Source of the DNA: Candidatus Pelagibacter sp.
Lineage (GTDB): Bacteria; Pseudomonadota; Alphaproteobacteria; Pelagibacterales; Pelagibacteraceae
Length of the DNA: 52,822 nt
Assembly: GCA_028101445.1 (NCBI GenBank)
Contig: JAOHKR010000006.1
Coordinates: 1-52,822 of the forward strand
Direction of reading: 5' to 3'
Every line of letters begins with the position of its first letter. Position 1 is the stretch's first letter. Below, piece by piece: positions 1-11,571 of this stretch. The notes below the pieces were generated by a model. It was not told where the DNA came from and ran no database searches. It worked only from the letters and a program-made list of their open reading frames with translations. The position numbers and the translations under genes are program-made.

Positions 1-358
1 CTTTATAGTTAACCACTTCTTGTAATATTCCACATATTTTCTTACTGTTATGCATCAAGTCATTCGGCCATTTGATTTTTATTTTTTTAGTAAATTGTTT
101 TGACAGAGCATTTTTCAATAAAAGTGCATTTAAAATTGCAAAATGCTTAAAATTAATATTTTTTTGGTTCATTTCAAAAAAAATTGAAATAAATAGATTT
201 CCCTTTTGTGAAATCCATTTTTTACCCATTGTTCCTCTCCCTTTAGTTTGAATTTCAGAAACAATCATTGTGGGTCTTGAGCTTTTTTTTTGTACTAATT
301 TTAAAGCTATATCATTGGTGCTTTTAACACTTTTAAATCGTAATAATTTAATTCTCAT
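1..358 (-). CDS. birA: Biotin--[acetyl-CoA-carboxylase] ligase, N-terminal part (cut by window edge)
   Basis: About 119 N-terminal residues of a biotin protein ligase, which attaches biotin to the AccB subunit of acetyl-CoA carboxylase. Visible family motifs are STND near residue 14, QTKGRGTMGKKW, GNLFISI, and the ligase core KWPNDLM followed by KKICGILQE. The protein starts directly with the catalytic domain and has no N-terminal DNA-binding helix-turn-helix, so it is the non-regulatory type. Its ATG overlaps the nuoN stop (TAATG), so it is the last gene of the nuo transcription unit seen here. nuoN-birA is a common alphaproteobacterial order. The likely substrate, accB, is also in this window. 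Confidence 0.93.
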   Translation of the reverse strand, partial: MRIKLLRFKSVKSTNDIALKLVQKKSSRPTMIVSEIQTKGRGTMGKKWISQKGNLFISIFFEMNQKNINFKHFAILNALLLKNALSKQFTKKIKIKWPNDLMHNSKKICGILQEVVNYK

Positions 359-1773
359 TAGTTTATAAATAATGAAACAACTAATTTATTCAAAATTGAA
401 GGATATAGAAAGAAAGATATTAAAATACTACAGCTTATTAAAATTGAAGCTTGTGCTTTTTTATTTTTAACAGCATCAAATGTGATTACACTGTCATCAA
501 AATATATTATTTTTATAATCTTCAAATAATAAAAAGCCGATATAACTGTCGTTAACAAACCTATTATTGCCAGTGTAAACATTTGTTGTTCTAAGACAGC
601 TGAAAAAACATAAAATTTGGCAAAAAATCCTCCAAGTGGAGGTATTCCTGCAAGTGAGAATAATATTATTAAAAATGAAATGGCTAATAAAGGATGTTTC
701 TTTGAAACTCCTGATAAATCAGAAATATTTTCTTTATATTCACCATCCTTTTTTAATAAGTATAAACATGAAAAAATTCCAATATTCATAATTACATAAA
801 TAGAAATGTAAACAATTGCACTTTGGTATCCGGAGATATTTCCAGTAGCTACACCTGCTAATGCATATCCTATATGCCCAATTGAACTGTATGCCAAAAG
901 CCTTTTTATATTTTTTTGACTTATTGCAGCTACAGCTCCTAGTATCATTGAGGCTATAGATATAAAAATTATTATAGTCTGCCACTCCGATAAAATATTT
1001 GAAAAAGGAATAAACATAAATTTAATTAATACTGCTAGACCTGCTACTTTTGGAACTACTGCAAAATAACTTGTTATTGATGTTGGGGCACCCTCATACA
1101 CATCTGGAGTCCACATATGAAATGGAACAGCTGATATCTTAAATGCTAAACCTGCTAAAATAAACACCATAGCAAAAACTGCACCGATATTTTCTTTATT
1201 TAATTCATTTGCTATTAAATCAAAATTTGTTGATCCTGAGAAACCATATAACAAAGAACATCCATACAATAATAAACCTGACGACAATGCGCTTAAAATA
1301 AAATATTTTATACCAGACTCTGATGACTTTAAATTTTCTCTATCAATTGAAGCTAATATATAAAGTGACAAAGATTGAAGCTCTAGTCCTAAATAAAATA
1401 CAATAATATCATTTGAACTAACCATAAAAAACATACCTAGAATTGAAAGTAATATTATTATGGGATACTCAAATTTATCTAATTTTTTATCAATAATATA
1501 ATTTTTAGATGCATTTAAAACAAATAAACTAGAAATAAGTATTAAGATTTTAAAGAAGTTTGAAAATGCATCTCTAGTAAAACTTTCTAAAAAAATTTTT
1601 TCTTCAACATTTGGTCTATTAAAGATTATAGCGGCAGTTATTATTATAATTATTGAGGATAAATTAAATATTAAATTAAAACTATTTTTTAAAAAAACTC
1701 CTATCATCAATAAAGAAAAAATTGATAACGTCAAAAAAATTTCTGGTAGTAATATATTTAAATTATTAATCAT
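358..1773 (-). CDS. nuoN: NADH-quinone oxidoreductase subunit N
   Basis: A 471-residue polytopic membrane protein of the antiporter-like family and one of the three proton-pumping subunits of the complex I membrane arm. About 14 hydrophobic helices are visible. Family signatures are the helix with FYLGLELQSLSLYIL, the lysine-bearing segments around AFKISAVPFHMWTPDVYEGAP, and LLAYSSIGHIGYALAG. Length is normal. The gene follows nuoM with a one-base gap and shares its stop with the birA start, so it sits near the end of a tightly coupled operon. Confidence 0.97.
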   Translation of the reverse strand: MINNLNILLPEIFLTLSIFSLLMIGVFLKNSFNLIFNLSSIIIIITAAIIFNRPNVEEKIFLESFTRDAFSNFFKILILISSLFVLNASKNYIIDKKLDKFEYPIIILLSILGMFFMVSSNDIIVFYLGLELQSLSLYILASIDRENLKSSESGIKYFILSALSSGLLLYGCSLLYGFSGSTNFDLIANELNKENIGAVFAMVFILAGLAFKISAVPFHMWTPDVYEGAPTSITSYFAVVPKVAGLAVLIKFMFIPFSNILSEWQTIIIFISIASMILGAVAAISQKNIKRLLAYSSIGHIGYALAGVATGNISGYQSAIVYISIYVIMNIGIFSCLYLLKKDGEYKENISDLSGVSKKHPLLAISFLIILFSLAGIPPLGGFFAKFYVFSAVLEQQMFTLAIIGLLTTVISAFYYLKIIKIIYFDDSVITFDAVKNKKAQASILISCSILISFFLYPSILNKLVVSLFIN

Positions 1774-1774
1774 T

Positions 1775-3262
1775 TTAATTTAACCCGTTAGCCCGAATAG
1801 CAATTTCATAATTATTAATTAAATTATTTACAGAAATATTTAGTGTATCCATCAATGGTGATGGGTAAAAACCAAATAAAATTACTAATATAGCTAAAGT
1901 AATCAACATTAGAGCTTCTAAATTATTAATATCTTTTAAATTTTTTATTTCATTATTGTTTGTATTTCCAAATATTACTCTTTTAGTTAGCCAAAGCATG
2001 TAAGCTGCGCCAAGAACAACCCCAAAAGTTGCCAACATTGAAACAAGATAATTTTTTTGAAAAGCTCCTGCCAAAACTAAAAATTCTCCGAGAAAACCTG
2101 ATGTACCAGGAAGACCCAAACCAGCTAATGCAAACACTATAAATAAAAAAGAATATTTCGGTAAATGGTTTACCAGTCCACCATAAGTGCTTATCATACG
2201 TGAATGTAATCTATCATAAACTACCCCAACGCATAAAAATAAAGCGGCAGATATCAATCCATGGCTTATCATTTGAAAAATACTTCCTTCAATACCTTGT
2301 TTTGTAAAAGTGAAAATACCGAGAGTAACATATCCCATGTGAGCAACAGATGAGTAGGCTATAAGTTTTTTCATATCCTCTTGCATCAAAGCAACTAATG
2401 AAGTGTAAATGATTGCAATTATACTTAATGTGTAAATAAGTGGCATAAAATATTCTGAGGCTAATGGAAACATTGGTATAGAGAACCTTAAAAATCCGTA
2501 CCCAGCCATTTTTAGAAGTATAGCAGCTAATATTACTGATCCAGCTGTTGGAGCTTCTACATGGGCGTCTGGTAACCAAGTGTGAACTGGCCACATTGGC
2601 ATCTTTACAGCAAAGGAACTAAAAAAAGCTAACCATAATAAATTTTGGTAATCACTTGGAATTTGTATTTTATAAATTTCAGTAACATCAGTTGTGCCTG
2701 TTATCCAGTAAATAGCTATAATAGCAACTAACATTAAAACAGAGCCCAAAAGAGTAAAAAGAAAAAATTTAAAAGCAGAATATACTCTTCGTGGACCACC
2801 CCACACACCAATGATTAAAAACATTGGGATTAATCCTGCTTCAAAAAATATGTAAAAAACAACTAAATCTAGAGAACAAAAAACACCAATCATAAAAGTC
2901 TCTAATATTAAAATTGCAATTAAAAATTCTTTAACTCTTACTTTAACGCTATTTATGCAAGAGATTATACAAATAGGAGTTATCAAAGTTGTTAGAACGA
3001 TGAAAAGAATTGAAATTCCATCAACACCTAGTTTAAATTTAATAAAATTATTTATCCAATTTTTTTCCTCTAAAAATTGAAAATCTGATGATGTTGAGTC
3101 TAAAGAATACCAAACAAATAATGACAACAGAAACGTGGCTAGACTACTAAAAAGTGAAATATAAACTGCACTATTATTATTCTTAATATCTTTTGATAAA
3201 AAAATAAAAAAAGAACTAATTAAAGGCAGAAATATTAATGTTGATAAAATTGGAAAATTCAT
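1775..3262 (-). CDS. nuoM: NADH-quinone oxidoreductase subunit M
   Basis: A 495-residue antiporter-like membrane subunit of complex I that takes part in proton translocation. Diagnostic segments are FYIFFEAGLIPMFLIIGVWG (conserved glutamate in helix 5), PVHTWLPDAHVEAPTAGSV and KLIAYSSVAHMGYVTLG. About 14 transmembrane helices are predicted by eye from hydrophobic runs. Length matches the family. One base separates it from each neighbour, nuoL upstream and nuoN downstream, which implies translational coupling in the nuo operon. Confidence 0.97.
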   Translation of the reverse strand: MNFPILSTLIFLPLISSFFIFLSKDIKNNNSAVYISLFSSLATFLLSLFVWYSLDSTSSDFQFLEEKNWINNFIKFKLGVDGISILFIVLTTLITPICIISCINSVKVRVKEFLIAILILETFMIGVFCSLDLVVFYIFFEAGLIPMFLIIGVWGGPRRVYSAFKFFLFTLLGSVLMLVAIIAIYWITGTTDVTEIYKIQIPSDYQNLLWLAFFSSFAVKMPMWPVHTWLPDAHVEAPTAGSVILAAILLKMAGYGFLRFSIPMFPLASEYFMPLIYTLSIIAIIYTSLVALMQEDMKKLIAYSSVAHMGYVTLGIFTFTKQGIEGSIFQMISHGLISAALFLCVGVVYDRLHSRMISTYGGLVNHLPKYSFLFIVFALAGLGLPGTSGFLGEFLVLAGAFQKNYLVSMLATFGVVLGAAYMLWLTKRVIFGNTNNNEIKNLKDINNLEALMLITLAILVILFGFYPSPLMDTLNISVNNLINNYEIAIRANGLN

Positions 3263-3263
3263 T

Positions 3264-5171
3264 TTAATTTAAAATTAAATAAGTAAGTAAAATTGATAAA
3301 CCTATCAGCATCGCAAAAGCATAATCGTAAATAAATCCTGTTTGAAAAAGACTGGCTTTATTAGAAATTTTTTTGATTAATTTTGATATACCATCAGGGC
3401 CAAATCTATCTATGATGCCTTGATCACATTTTTTCCAAAAGAAAGAACCCATTTTTTTTGCAGGTTTAATAAAAATTTGTTCGTATAGCTCATCTATAAA
3501 CCATTTATTAAGAAGAAAATTATATAGAGGTAAATTAGTTTTTTTAAAGTCCTCTAAAATTTTGATGTTGATCACAAAATAATAAAAAGAAATAGGTACA
3601 GCAATAGTCACTAAGATTGGAGTTAATAACAAAAACCATGAAGGAATAGGATCGTGTTTTATCTCATTTAAAAAAAATATCGATGCTTGCCAAAAATCAT
3701 TACTGTGGTGGCCTATAAAAATTTCTTTAAAATAATATCCAGAAAATATTGCCCCAACACTTAAAAAGAGTAAAGGAGCTAACATTATAATTGGAGACTC
3801 ATGAGTTTCATTAATTAAAACTTTTTTATTATTATATGGTCCGTGAAATGTTTTAAAAATTAACCTCCAAGAATATATTGAAGTTAAAAATGCTGTAAAA
3901 ATTCCAATTGTTGCAGCATAATTACCTAAAGTTGAATTTCTTAAATAAGAAAACTCAATTATTGCATCTTTAGAATAAAAACCAGATAAAAAAGGAAATC
4001 CAGTCAACGCCAAAGTTCCAATCAACATAAAAATGTAAGTGTAAGGAAGTTTTTTTCTGACACCGCCCATATTTCTAATGTCTTGTTCATCTTTAAAGGC
4101 GTGGATAACTGAACCAGAACCTAAAAATAATAAAGCTTTAAAAAAAGCATGGGTAAAAAGATGAAACATTGCTACATGATACGCTCCAACTCCAGCTGCA
4201 AAAAACATATAACCTAATTGACTACAAGTTGAATAAGCCACTATCTTTTTTATATCATTTTGAACTAAGGCAACTGATGCAGCAAAGATTGCTGTAATCA
4301 TTCCAACTATGGTAACTAGATTTAACGCTGTTTGTGAATATTCAAATAACGGTGAACATCTTACAACTAAAAATACTCCAGCAGTAACCATTGTTGCTGC
4401 ATGAATTAATGCAGAAACTGGTGTGGGGCCTTCCATTGCGTCTGGCAACCAAGTATGTAATAAAAATTGCGCTGACTTACCCATTGCTCCAATAAATAAA
4501 AATAAACAAATTAATGTGATTAAAGATGATTCAAACCCTAAAAATACTATATTTTTTTCTAAAAATTGGGGAGCTAAATCAAAAACTTCTTTAAAATTTA
4601 TAGTTCCAAAATAAAAAAAAATAAGAAAAATACCAATTGCTAATCCAAAATCACCAACTCTGTTAACAATAAATGCTTTAATTGCTGCGTTATTTGCAGA
4701 CTCTTTTTTATACCAAAAGCCAATTAGTAAATACGAACAGAGACCCACTCCTTCCCATCCAAAAAATAATTGTAAAAAATTGTCAGACACAACAAGAACA
4801 AGCATTGAAAAAGTAAAAAGTGAAAGATATGACATGAATCTTGGTTTATGAGGGTCGTGACTCATATAACCAATTGAATAAATATGAACCAGAGCTGATA
4901 CAAAAGTTACAACAACAAGCATTATTGAACTCAGTGGATCTATATTAATTGACCAATTAGCAATAAAATTTCCAGAACTTATCCATTCAAATATTTTGTA
5001 ATTTCCGTAAGTGTTATTTTGGATACCATTCCAAAATAGTAAAATTGATAAAACAGCAGAAATACTTACTAATAGACTAGTTACTATTTCTGAAAAATAT
5101 TTTATTAGTGATCCTCCAAAATATCCAATAATAGCGCCGATAAGTGGAAGAAAAATTACAGTGTATTCCAT
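3264..5171 (-). CDS. nuoL: NADH-quinone oxidoreductase subunit L
   Basis: A 635-residue membrane subunit, the most distal and largest antiporter-like protein of complex I. It has the N-terminal signature LFFGWEGVGLCSYLLIGFW, the central HTWLPDAMEGPTPVSALIHA motif and KIVAYSTCSQLGYMF. A long C-terminal part (about residues 520-635) ends in another membrane helix, as expected for the lateral helix and its anchor. It starts directly after the nuoK stop with no spacer. Confidence 0.97.
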   Translation of the reverse strand: MEYTVIFLPLIGAIIGYFGGSLIKYFSEIVTSLLVSISAVLSILLFWNGIQNNTYGNYKIFEWISSGNFIANWSINIDPLSSIMLVVVTFVSALVHIYSIGYMSHDPHKPRFMSYLSLFTFSMLVLVVSDNFLQLFFGWEGVGLCSYLLIGFWYKKESANNAAIKAFIVNRVGDFGLAIGIFLIFFYFGTINFKEVFDLAPQFLEKNIVFLGFESSLITLICLFLFIGAMGKSAQFLLHTWLPDAMEGPTPVSALIHAATMVTAGVFLVVRCSPLFEYSQTALNLVTIVGMITAIFAASVALVQNDIKKIVAYSTCSQLGYMFFAAGVGAYHVAMFHLFTHAFFKALLFLGSGSVIHAFKDEQDIRNMGGVRKKLPYTYIFMLIGTLALTGFPFLSGFYSKDAIIEFSYLRNSTLGNYAATIGIFTAFLTSIYSWRLIFKTFHGPYNNKKVLINETHESPIIMLAPLLFLSVGAIFSGYYFKEIFIGHHSNDFWQASIFFLNEIKHDPIPSWFLLLTPILVTIAVPISFYYFVINIKILEDFKKTNLPLYNFLLNKWFIDELYEQIFIKPAKKMGSFFWKKCDQGIIDRFGPDGISKLIKKISNKASLFQTGFIYDYAFAMLIGLSILLTYLILN

Positions 5172-5483
5172 TTACCCTTTCATTCCATGTATGTCTTCAA
5201 CTCTAATAGAGCCTTTATTTCTATAGTAAATAACAATAATTGCTAAACCTATCGCTGCTTCTGCGGCAGCCACGGTTAATATCAACATAGTAAATATTTG
5301 ACCAACTATATCTCCAGAAAAAATTGAAAAAGAAATTAGATTAATGTTTACAGCGAGTAAAATTAACTCGATTGACATTAAAATAACAATTACATTTTTT
5401 CTATTCAAAAAAATACCTATAGTGCCTAGGAAAAATATAATTGCACCCAAAGATAAATAATGACCCAATCCAATCTCAATCAT
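5172..5483 (-). CDS. nuoK: NADH-quinone oxidoreductase subunit K
   Basis: A small 103-residue membrane protein with three hydrophobic helices, related to MrpC. The conserved acidic residues of the family are visible: a glutamate in the second helix ([12 protein letters not shown]) and one in the third ([12 protein letters not shown]). These lie on the charged axis that carries conformational coupling through the membrane arm. Its start overlaps the end of nuoJ by 8 bases and its stop abuts nuoL. Confidence 0.97.
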   Translation of the reverse strand: MIEIGLGHYLSLGAIIFFLGTIGIFLNRKNVIVILMSIELILLAVNINLISFSIFSGDIVGQIFTMLILTVAAAEAAIGLAIIVIYYRNKGSIRVEDIHGMKG

Positions 5484-6102
5484 CTATTTTGACTCCTTTA
5501 TTTGACTCAACTTCTTTTAATTCAATTGAGGATGCCGGATCTCTAGAAATTTGGTTAAAGTAGCTTTGTTTTTTTACACCTTTTCTTTGTCTAAACGTTA
5601 AAAGAATGGCTCCTATCATGGATAATAAAAGTATTATACCTGCTAATTGAAAGTATAAAATATAATCGGTGTACATAACCAAGCCTAATTGATGAGTATT
5701 AGAAATATTTGATAATTCTAATGTACTGCTAGACATAAGATTATCTTTATACTTCCATCCACCAACAACCACTAATAATTCTAAAAAAATTAAAACACTT
5801 ACAATTAATCCTGTTGGAATATGTGTAGATTTTTTTCCAATAAACCAAGATTGTTTTTGTTCGGCAACATTAAGCATCATAACAACAAATAAAAATAATA
5901 CTGCTACTGCCCCTACATAAACTATAAGTATAATCATCCCTAAAAATTCAGCACCAATCATAATAAACAAACATCCAACTGAAATAAAATCTAGGATTAA
6001 AAAGAAAACTGAATTTACTGTGTTTCTTGAGGTAATTACCATTAGTGAAGAAAAAATTGCTATTATTGAAAAAAAATAAAAGAAAATTGAGTGAGTTAGC
6101 AT
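5476..6102 (-). CDS. nuoJ: NADH-quinone oxidoreductase subunit J
   Basis: A 208-residue membrane protein with five hydrophobic helices. The family signature is the third helix, [21 protein letters not shown], with its conserved tyrosine and glycine. A hydrophilic tail of about 35 residues follows the last helix. The start abuts the nuoI stop. The 3' end overlaps nuoK by 8 bases. Confidence 0.96.
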   Translation of the reverse strand: MLTHSIFFYFFSIIAIFSSLMVITSRNTVNSVFFLILDFISVGCLFIMIGAEFLGMIILIVYVGAVAVLFLFVVMMLNVAEQKQSWFIGKKSTHIPTGLIVSVLIFLELLVVVGGWKYKDNLMSSSTLELSNISNTHQLGLVMYTDYILYFQLAGIILLLSMIGAILLTFRQRKGVKKQSYFNQISRDPASSIELKEVESNKGVKIDD

Positions 6103-6588
6103 TTAATTGTAGGGTTTATCTAATTTTATGTTTTTTGCTAAAACAGTTTCCCATCTATCACCATTATCTAATAATTTTTCTTTATTATAATAAAGTTCTT
6201 CTCTTGTTTCTGTTGCAAATTCAAAGTTAGGTCCTTGAACAATTGCATCTACTGGACAAGATTCTTGGCAGAGCCCACAATAAATACACTTAAGCATATC
6301 AATATCGTATCTGGTAGTTTTCCTACTTCCGTCCGGTCTTTCTGTTGATTCTATAGTAATTGCTTGTGCTGGACAGACAGCCTCACAAAGCTTACAGGCG
6401 ATACATCTTTCTTCCCCGCTAGGGTATCTTCTTAAAGCATGCTCACCTCTCATACGAGGGCTGATTGGTCCTTTTTCAAAAGGATAATTAATTGTTTTTG
6501 ATTTTCTAAACATTTCCTTAACAGCCATTATCAAACCTTTTACAAATTCTATAAGAAAAATAGTTTTAAGAATTCTTGCTAAAGTCAT
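6103..6588 (-). CDS. nuoI: NADH-quinone oxidoreductase subunit I (two 4Fe-4S clusters)
   Basis: A 161-residue ferredoxin-like subunit that passes electrons between NuoG and NuoB in the peripheral arm. Two classical cluster motifs are present, [12 protein letters not shown] and [12 protein letters not shown], with the usual alphaproteobacterial flanks [20 protein letters not shown] and [16 protein letters not shown]. The N-terminal amphipathic helix (about residues 1-25) matches the family, which supports the chosen start. That ATG overlaps the nuoH stop by one base (TAATG). Confidence 0.98.
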   Translation of the reverse strand: MTLARILKTIFLIEFVKGLIMAVKEMFRKSKTINYPFEKGPISPRMRGEHALRRYPSGEERCIACKLCEAVCPAQAITIESTERPDGSRKTTRYDIDMLKCIYCGLCQESCPVDAIVQGPNFEFATETREELYYNKEKLLDNGDRWETVLAKNIKLDKPYN

Positions 6589-7595
6589 TAGAAATTTCCT
6601 TTTGGCAATTTATCAAAGTAAAATAAAAAACTTGCTGTTAAAACTAAATAAAGAAGTGAGAATGGTAAGAAAATTTTCCAACCAAGTCTCATTAATTGAT
6701 CGTATCTATATCGAGGCACAATTGCTTTAATAAGAGCAAATAATAAAAATAAAAATAAAATTTTTAAAATCATCCAAATTGGCGCTGGAATTAAATTTAA
6801 TGGATAAATATCAATAATTGGTAACCAACCTCCTAAAAATAAAACAGAACCCATTGCACACATAAGTAGTATATTTGCATATTCGCCCAACCAAAACATT
6901 GCGTACATCATTCCAGAATATTCTGTTTGATAACCAGCTACTAGTTCTGCTTCTGCTTCAGGTAAATCAAATGGTGGTCTGTTTGTTTCTGCGAGAGCAG
7001 AAATAAAAAAAATCACAAACATTGGAAAAAGAGGAATTACATACCAAAAATCTTTTTGGGCTAAGACAATATCTTTTAAATTTAATGAGCCAACACAAAG
7101 AAGTACATTAATTATAATTATTCCAATAGATACTTCGTATGAAACCATCTGAGCCGCAGATCTTATTGCTCCCAAAAAAGGATACTTTGAATTTGAGGCC
7201 CAGCCACCCATGATTATTCCATATACACCAAGAGAAGAAACAGCAAATAGATATAAAATACCGACATTTATGTCCGCCAGTACAAAATCTTCACTCATAG
7301 GAATTACTGCCCAGGCAACTAGGGCTAGTGTCATTGTTACAATGGGAGCTAAGACAAAAACTGTTTTATTAGCACTAGCAGGAATTATTATTTCTTTAAA
7401 AATATATTTTAAAGCATCAGCTACTGTTTGAAGTAAGCCGAAGGGACCTACTACGTTTGGACCTTTTCTTTTTTGAACTAAACCCCATACCCTTCTATCT
7501 AGCCAAACTATCATTGCCACAGAAACTAATATTGGGACAAGTAAAAATAAAATCTTATAAACTTCTTGACCTAAAATTAAAGCATATTCAAACAT
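6588..7595 (-). CDS. nuoH: NADH-quinone oxidoreductase subunit H
   Basis: A 335-residue membrane subunit that forms much of the quinone-binding chamber at the junction of the two arms. Signatures are [20 protein letters not shown] near residue 32, [20 protein letters not shown] near residue 208, and the basic [14 protein letters not shown] near the C-terminus. About eight or nine helices are visible. It overlaps nuoG and nuoI by one base each. Confidence 0.98.
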   Translation of the reverse strand: MFEYALILGQEVYKILFLLVPILVSVAMIVWLDRRVWGLVQKRKGPNVVGPFGLLQTVADALKYIFKEIIIPASANKTVFVLAPIVTMTLALVAWAVIPMSEDFVLADINVGILYLFAVSSLGVYGIIMGGWASNSKYPFLGAIRSAAQMVSYEVSIGIIIINVLLCVGSLNLKDIVLAQKDFWYVIPLFPMFVIFFISALAETNRPPFDLPEAEAELVAGYQTEYSGMMYAMFWLGEYANILLMCAMGSVLFLGGWLPIIDIYPLNLIPAPIWMILKILFLFLLFALIKAIVPRYRYDQLMRLGWKIFLPFSLLYLVLTASFLFYFDKLPKGNF

Positions 7596-9649
7596 TAATT
7601 ATTTGTCCCATCTTTTTTTATTTTTTGGCGAATTTGCCGACACTCACTCATTGTTTTAGAAGCTCGTGAAATAAAATTTGTATAATAATAATCAAGTTCT
7701 CTTATTGAAACATCTTCACTAATAAAATTTGATTGAATATTTTTATTTAGAATTTCTGATAATGAAGGTAAATGGTTTATTTCAGTAAAATTTGGAATTG
7801 TATTCAAAACTTCTTTTCTTAATTGATCAAAGTTAGATAAATTTTCCGTAATACCTATTTTTTTTATAATACGATTAAATATTTTCCAATCTTCAAGGGA
7901 CTCACCTATAAGATAAGATGCTTTTTTACATTCCTGAACTCTTCCCTCTAAATTTTCGTATAAACCATTTTGCTCAGTATAAGCTGCACTTGGTAAAATA
8001 ATATCAGCTATTTCTGCACCTCTATCTCCGTGACTTCCTTGATAAACAATAAATTCTTTATCTTTTTTAAAATCTAAATTATCAGAACCTAATAAATATA
8101 AAAATTTAAATTTTTTATTTTCAAGATTTTCAAAAAAACTAAAATTATCACCATTTTGATCTAATAAAATGCTTAAATCTAACAATCCTACTGTTGAAGC
8201 ATTTTGTATTAGAACATTTAGTGCATTCCAGTCTTTGTTAATGAAGTTATTTTCTATTAAAAAGCTTTTTAATTCCTCAAAAATATATTTTCCACTTTTA
8301 AGTTCTAAAGCAGACTCTCCAATAATAATAATTGGTTTTTTAGCTGATAAAAGTTTTTTAGAAAATTCATGTTCTTTGTTTATTATCTTCTTTATATCAT
8401 CAGTCTTACTTCCAATTATTTGATATTTGTATGTTAAATCACCTGGATTGCCTATTGAAAAAACAGGAAGATTTTTTTGAGCAAATGTTTTTCTAATTCT
8501 CGCATTTAAAATTGTTGCTTCGTGTCTTGGATTTGTTCCAATTAGCAGTATTAAATCTGAATCCTCAATACCTTTTATTGATGAGTTGAAAATGTAATTA
8601 ATTTTTTCAGTAGAATTAATATAAAATTTTTTTTCTCTAAATTCTAAATTATTACTTTTTAAAGTCTTAAATAGTTTTTTAAAAGCTAAAGCATTTTCCA
8701 TGTTAACCATATCTCCTATATGGCCAGCAAATTCGTCTGGTTTTGTTGATTGTATTTTTTCTACTATGAGATTAATTGCTTCATCCCAACTTGATTTTTG
8801 TAATTTATTTTCTTTCTTTATATAAGGAACGTCTAATCTTTGTTTAAGAAGTCCATCACAAGAATATCTTGTTTTGTCAGAAATCCATTCTTCATTAATC
8901 TCATTGTTTAGTCTTGGTAGAATTCTTTTTACTTCCCAGTTATATGTATCAACTCTTATGTTTGATCCTACTGCGTCTAATACATCAATGCTTTCAGTTT
9001 TTTTTAATTCCCAAGGCCTTGCCTCAAAAGCATAAGGTTTAGATGTCAATGCTCCTACTGGACATAAATCAATTACGTTGGCTGACAATTCTGACTCCAT
9101 TGACTTTTCCAGGTAAGTAGTAATTTCCATATTTTCACCTCTTCCTATGGCTCCAATCTCTGGTACACCAGCAATTTCAGTAGCAAACCTCACACATCTA
9201 GTGCAATGAATGCATCTGGTCATTTGAGTTTTAATTAAAGGACCCATATATTTTTCTTTTACATCTCTTTTGTTCTCTACAAATCTACTTTTATCCACTC
9301 CATAATATAAAGATTGATCTTGAAGATCACATTCGCCTCCTTGATCACAAACTGGACAATCTAATGGATGATTTGCTAATAAAAATTCCATAACACCTTT
9401 TCTTGCTTTTTCTACTAAAGGTGTATTTGTTTTAATATTCATTCCTTCTGTCGCTGGCATTGCGCATGATGCTATTGGTTTTGGAGATTTTTCCATTTCA
9501 ACTAAACACATTCTACAATTTCCCGCTATAGAAAGTTTTTCATGATAACAAAATCTTGGAATTTCGACGTCAGCAAGCTCGCATGCTTGTAAAACTGTCA
9601 TTCCTTTTTCAAATTCAATTTCTTTATCGTTTATTTTTATTTTAGGCAT
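7595..9649 (-). CDS. nuoG: NADH-quinone oxidoreductase subunit G
   Basis: A 684-residue iron-sulfur subunit. The N-terminal 2Fe-2S domain has [15 protein letters not shown] and SCAMP. A His-Cys segment follows ([17 protein letters not shown]), then 4Fe-4S ligands CIHCTRC and [11 protein letters not shown]. The remainder (about 220-684) is a divergent molybdopterin-oxidoreductase-like domain with no sign of cofactor use. I place the start at MPKIKINDK (9649), which matches the family N-terminus and overlaps the nuoF stop by 8 bases. An upstream in-frame extension to 9676 lies inside nuoF and is unlikely. Confidence 0.97.
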   Translation of the reverse strand: MPKIKINDKEIEFEKGMTVLQACELADVEIPRFCYHEKLSIAGNCRMCLVEMEKSPKPIASCAMPATEGMNIKTNTPLVEKARKGVMEFLLANHPLDCPVCDQGGECDLQDQSLYYGVDKSRFVENKRDVKEKYMGPLIKTQMTRCIHCTRCVRFATEIAGVPEIGAIGRGENMEITTYLEKSMESELSANVIDLCPVGALTSKPYAFEARPWELKKTESIDVLDAVGSNIRVDTYNWEVKRILPRLNNEINEEWISDKTRYSCDGLLKQRLDVPYIKKENKLQKSSWDEAINLIVEKIQSTKPDEFAGHIGDMVNMENALAFKKLFKTLKSNNLEFREKKFYINSTEKINYIFNSSIKGIEDSDLILLIGTNPRHEATILNARIRKTFAQKNLPVFSIGNPGDLTYKYQIIGSKTDDIKKIINKEHEFSKKLLSAKKPIIIIGESALELKSGKYIFEELKSFLIENNFINKDWNALNVLIQNASTVGLLDLSILLDQNGDNFSFFENLENKKFKFLYLLGSDNLDFKKDKEFIVYQGSHGDRGAEIADIILPSAAYTEQNGLYENLEGRVQECKKASYLIGESLEDWKIFNRIIKKIGITENLSNFDQLRKEVLNTIPNFTEINHLPSLSEILNKNIQSNFISEDVSIRELDYYYTNFISRASKTMSECRQIRQKIKKDGTNN

Positions 9650-10973
9650 TTTTATTATCCAATAAATGTTGATCAACTAAATAAGGGTTATTTAATTTTT
9701 TCTTTATTAAAGGTTCATCTCTACATCGACTTTCAACTTCTTTTCTAAAATGTCTTAATAGACCTTGTACTGGCCAAGCTGAACCTTCACCGAAAGCACA
9801 AATAGTATGACCTTCAATTTGTTTTGTAACATCTGATAATAAATCTACATCACTAAAAGTAGCTTTTCTTTTTGTTATTCTATCTAATATTCTCCACATC
9901 CAACCTGATCCTTCACGACATGGTGTGCACTGACCACAACTTTCATGTTTGTAAAACCTTGCTATTCTTGCCATGCATTCAACAATATCTTGATCTTTAT
10001 TTATAACAATTATCCCAGCAGTTCCTAAACCACTTTTATTTTCAATCAAAGAGTCAAAGTCCATTGTTAATGTATCACATATTTTTTTTGGCAATAAAGG
10101 CATTGAGGAACCACCAGGTATAATAGCTTGAAGATTGTCCCAGCCTCCTACAACGCCTCCAGCATGTTTTTCAATTAAGTCTTTAAGTGGGATTCCCATT
10201 TCTTCCTCAACATTACAAGGGGAATTTACGTTTCCAGATATACAAAAAATTTTAGTGCCTGTGTTTTTTGGTTTGCCGATAGAAGAAAACCATTTTCCGC
10301 CTCGTCTAAGAATTGTTGGTACTACCGCAATAGTTTCAACATTATTAACTATAGTTGGGCAACCATATAATCCAACTAAAGCTGGAAAAGGAGGTTTTAA
10401 TCTTGGCTGACCTTTATTTCCCTCAATACTTTCCAATAAAGCAGTTTCTTCACCACATATATAAGCTCCAGCACCATAGTGAATATGAATATCAAAATCC
10501 CATCCTGAACCACATGCATTTTTACCTAATAATTTTTTTTCATAAGCTTGATCGATTGCTTCTTGTAATCTTTTACCTTCGTTAAAGTATTCACCTCTAA
10601 TATATATATAACAAATATGAGCTTGAACTGTGTAACCAGCTATCAAACATCCCTCTATCAATTTCTGCGGTTCAAATCTTAATATGTCTCTATCTTTACA
10701 AGTCCCTGGTTCTGATTCGTCAGCGTTAATAACTAAATAATGAGGTCTAGAACCTATTTCTTTAGGAGCAAATGACCATTTGAGTCCAGTTGAAAATCCA
10801 GCACCACCTCTTCCTCGAAGTTCAGAGGTTTTAATTTCATTAATTATCCATTCACGACCTTTCGAAATAAAGTCCTTTGTATCCTTCCAATCATCTCTTT
10901 TAATAGAATTATCTATTTCCCAACCCAATTCGTTGTAAAGATTTTTAAATATCTTATCTTCTTTTTTAAGCAT
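9642..10973 (-). CDS. nuoF: NADH-quinone oxidoreductase subunit F (NADH/FMN site)
   Basis: A 443-residue subunit that oxidises NADH and carries FMN plus a 4Fe-4S cluster. Visible features are the NADH-binding glycine-rich loop GRGGAGF near residue 54, the FMN region with [17 protein letters not shown] and [16 protein letters not shown], and the cluster ligands [12 protein letters not shown] near residue 347 with a later CAFGEG cysteine. Length is typical. It overlaps both nuoE and nuoG by 8 bases. Confidence 0.98.
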   Translation of the reverse strand: MLKKEDKIFKNLYNELGWEIDNSIKRDDWKDTKDFISKGREWIINEIKTSELRGRGGAGFSTGLKWSFAPKEIGSRPHYLVINADESEPGTCKDRDILRFEPQKLIEGCLIAGYTVQAHICYIYIRGEYFNEGKRLQEAIDQAYEKKLLGKNACGSGWDFDIHIHYGAGAYICGEETALLESIEGNKGQPRLKPPFPALVGLYGCPTIVNNVETIAVVPTILRRGGKWFSSIGKPKNTGTKIFCISGNVNSPCNVEEEMGIPLKDLIEKHAGGVVGGWDNLQAIIPGGSSMPLLPKKICDTLTMDFDSLIENKSGLGTAGIIVINKDQDIVECMARIARFYKHESCGQCTPCREGSGWMWRILDRITKRKATFSDVDLLSDVTKQIEGHTICAFGEGSAWPVQGLLRHFRKEVESRCRDEPLIKKKLNNPYLVDQHLLDNKNA

Positions 10974-11571
10974 GTTTACCTTCTTTAGCTTTTAAAAATT
11001 GTTCTGGAGCTGTGTTTTTTCTTCCTCTAAAAGAACCTGGTTGAATAGGTTTATCATTTATCAATGAATCTAAGATTTCTTTAGTATTTTTTTCATCTAA
11101 GTCCTCATAATAATCATCATTAATTTGAACCATTGGTGCACTCACACAAGCTCCTAAACATTCAACTTCCATCCATGAGCAATTTCCGTTTTTTGAAATT
11201 TCATTTTCATTCGGTGAAATTTTTTCTTTACAAAGCTTTACGATCTTATCCGCTCCTCTTAATAAACAAGGTGTTGTCGTACAAACTTGGACAAAATGCT
11301 TTCCAACAGGAGCCAAGTTATACATTGTATAAAAAGTAGCTACTTCATATACTGAAATGTAAGGTATTGATAAATAATTAGCTATATATTTCATTGCTGC
11401 TAATGGAATCCAATTTTTATTTTGTCTCTGAGCTAAATATAAAAAAGGCATTACAGCACTTTTTTTATTTTTTTTAGGATATTTTTTTAAAATTTCTTCT
11501 GCTTTTTTTAGATTTCCATCAGAAAATTTAAAATCCTTAGGTTGATCATCATGAATTTTTTTTAGACTCAT
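10966..11571 (-). CDS. nuoE: NADH-quinone oxidoreductase subunit E (2Fe-2S)
   Basis: A 201-residue thioredoxin-fold subunit with one 2Fe-2S cluster, partner of NuoF in the NADH-oxidising module. Cluster cysteines are in [13 protein letters not shown] and in [16 protein letters not shown]. The C-terminus extends past the core fold with [14 protein letters not shown], as in other alphaproteobacteria. The start overlaps nuoD by 4 bases. Confidence 0.97.
   Translation of the reverse strand: MSLKKIHDDQPKDFKFSDGNLKKAEEILKKYPKKNKKSAVMPFLYLAQRQNKNWIPLAAMKYIANYLSIPYISVYEVATFYTMYNLAPVGKHFVQVCTTTPCLLRGADKIVKLCKEKISPNENEISKNGNCSWMEVECLGACVSAPMVQINDDYYEDLDEKNTKEILDSLINDKPIQPGSFRGRKNTAPEQFLKAKEGKHA

Noticed and set aside
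2289..2594. A 101-codon frame inside nuoM on the same strand
   Set aside because: It is an alternative frame of the strongly conserved NuoM region and has no independent support.
9650..9676. N-terminal extension of nuoG
   Set aside because: It lies within nuoF and the family N-terminus begins at MPKIKIN.
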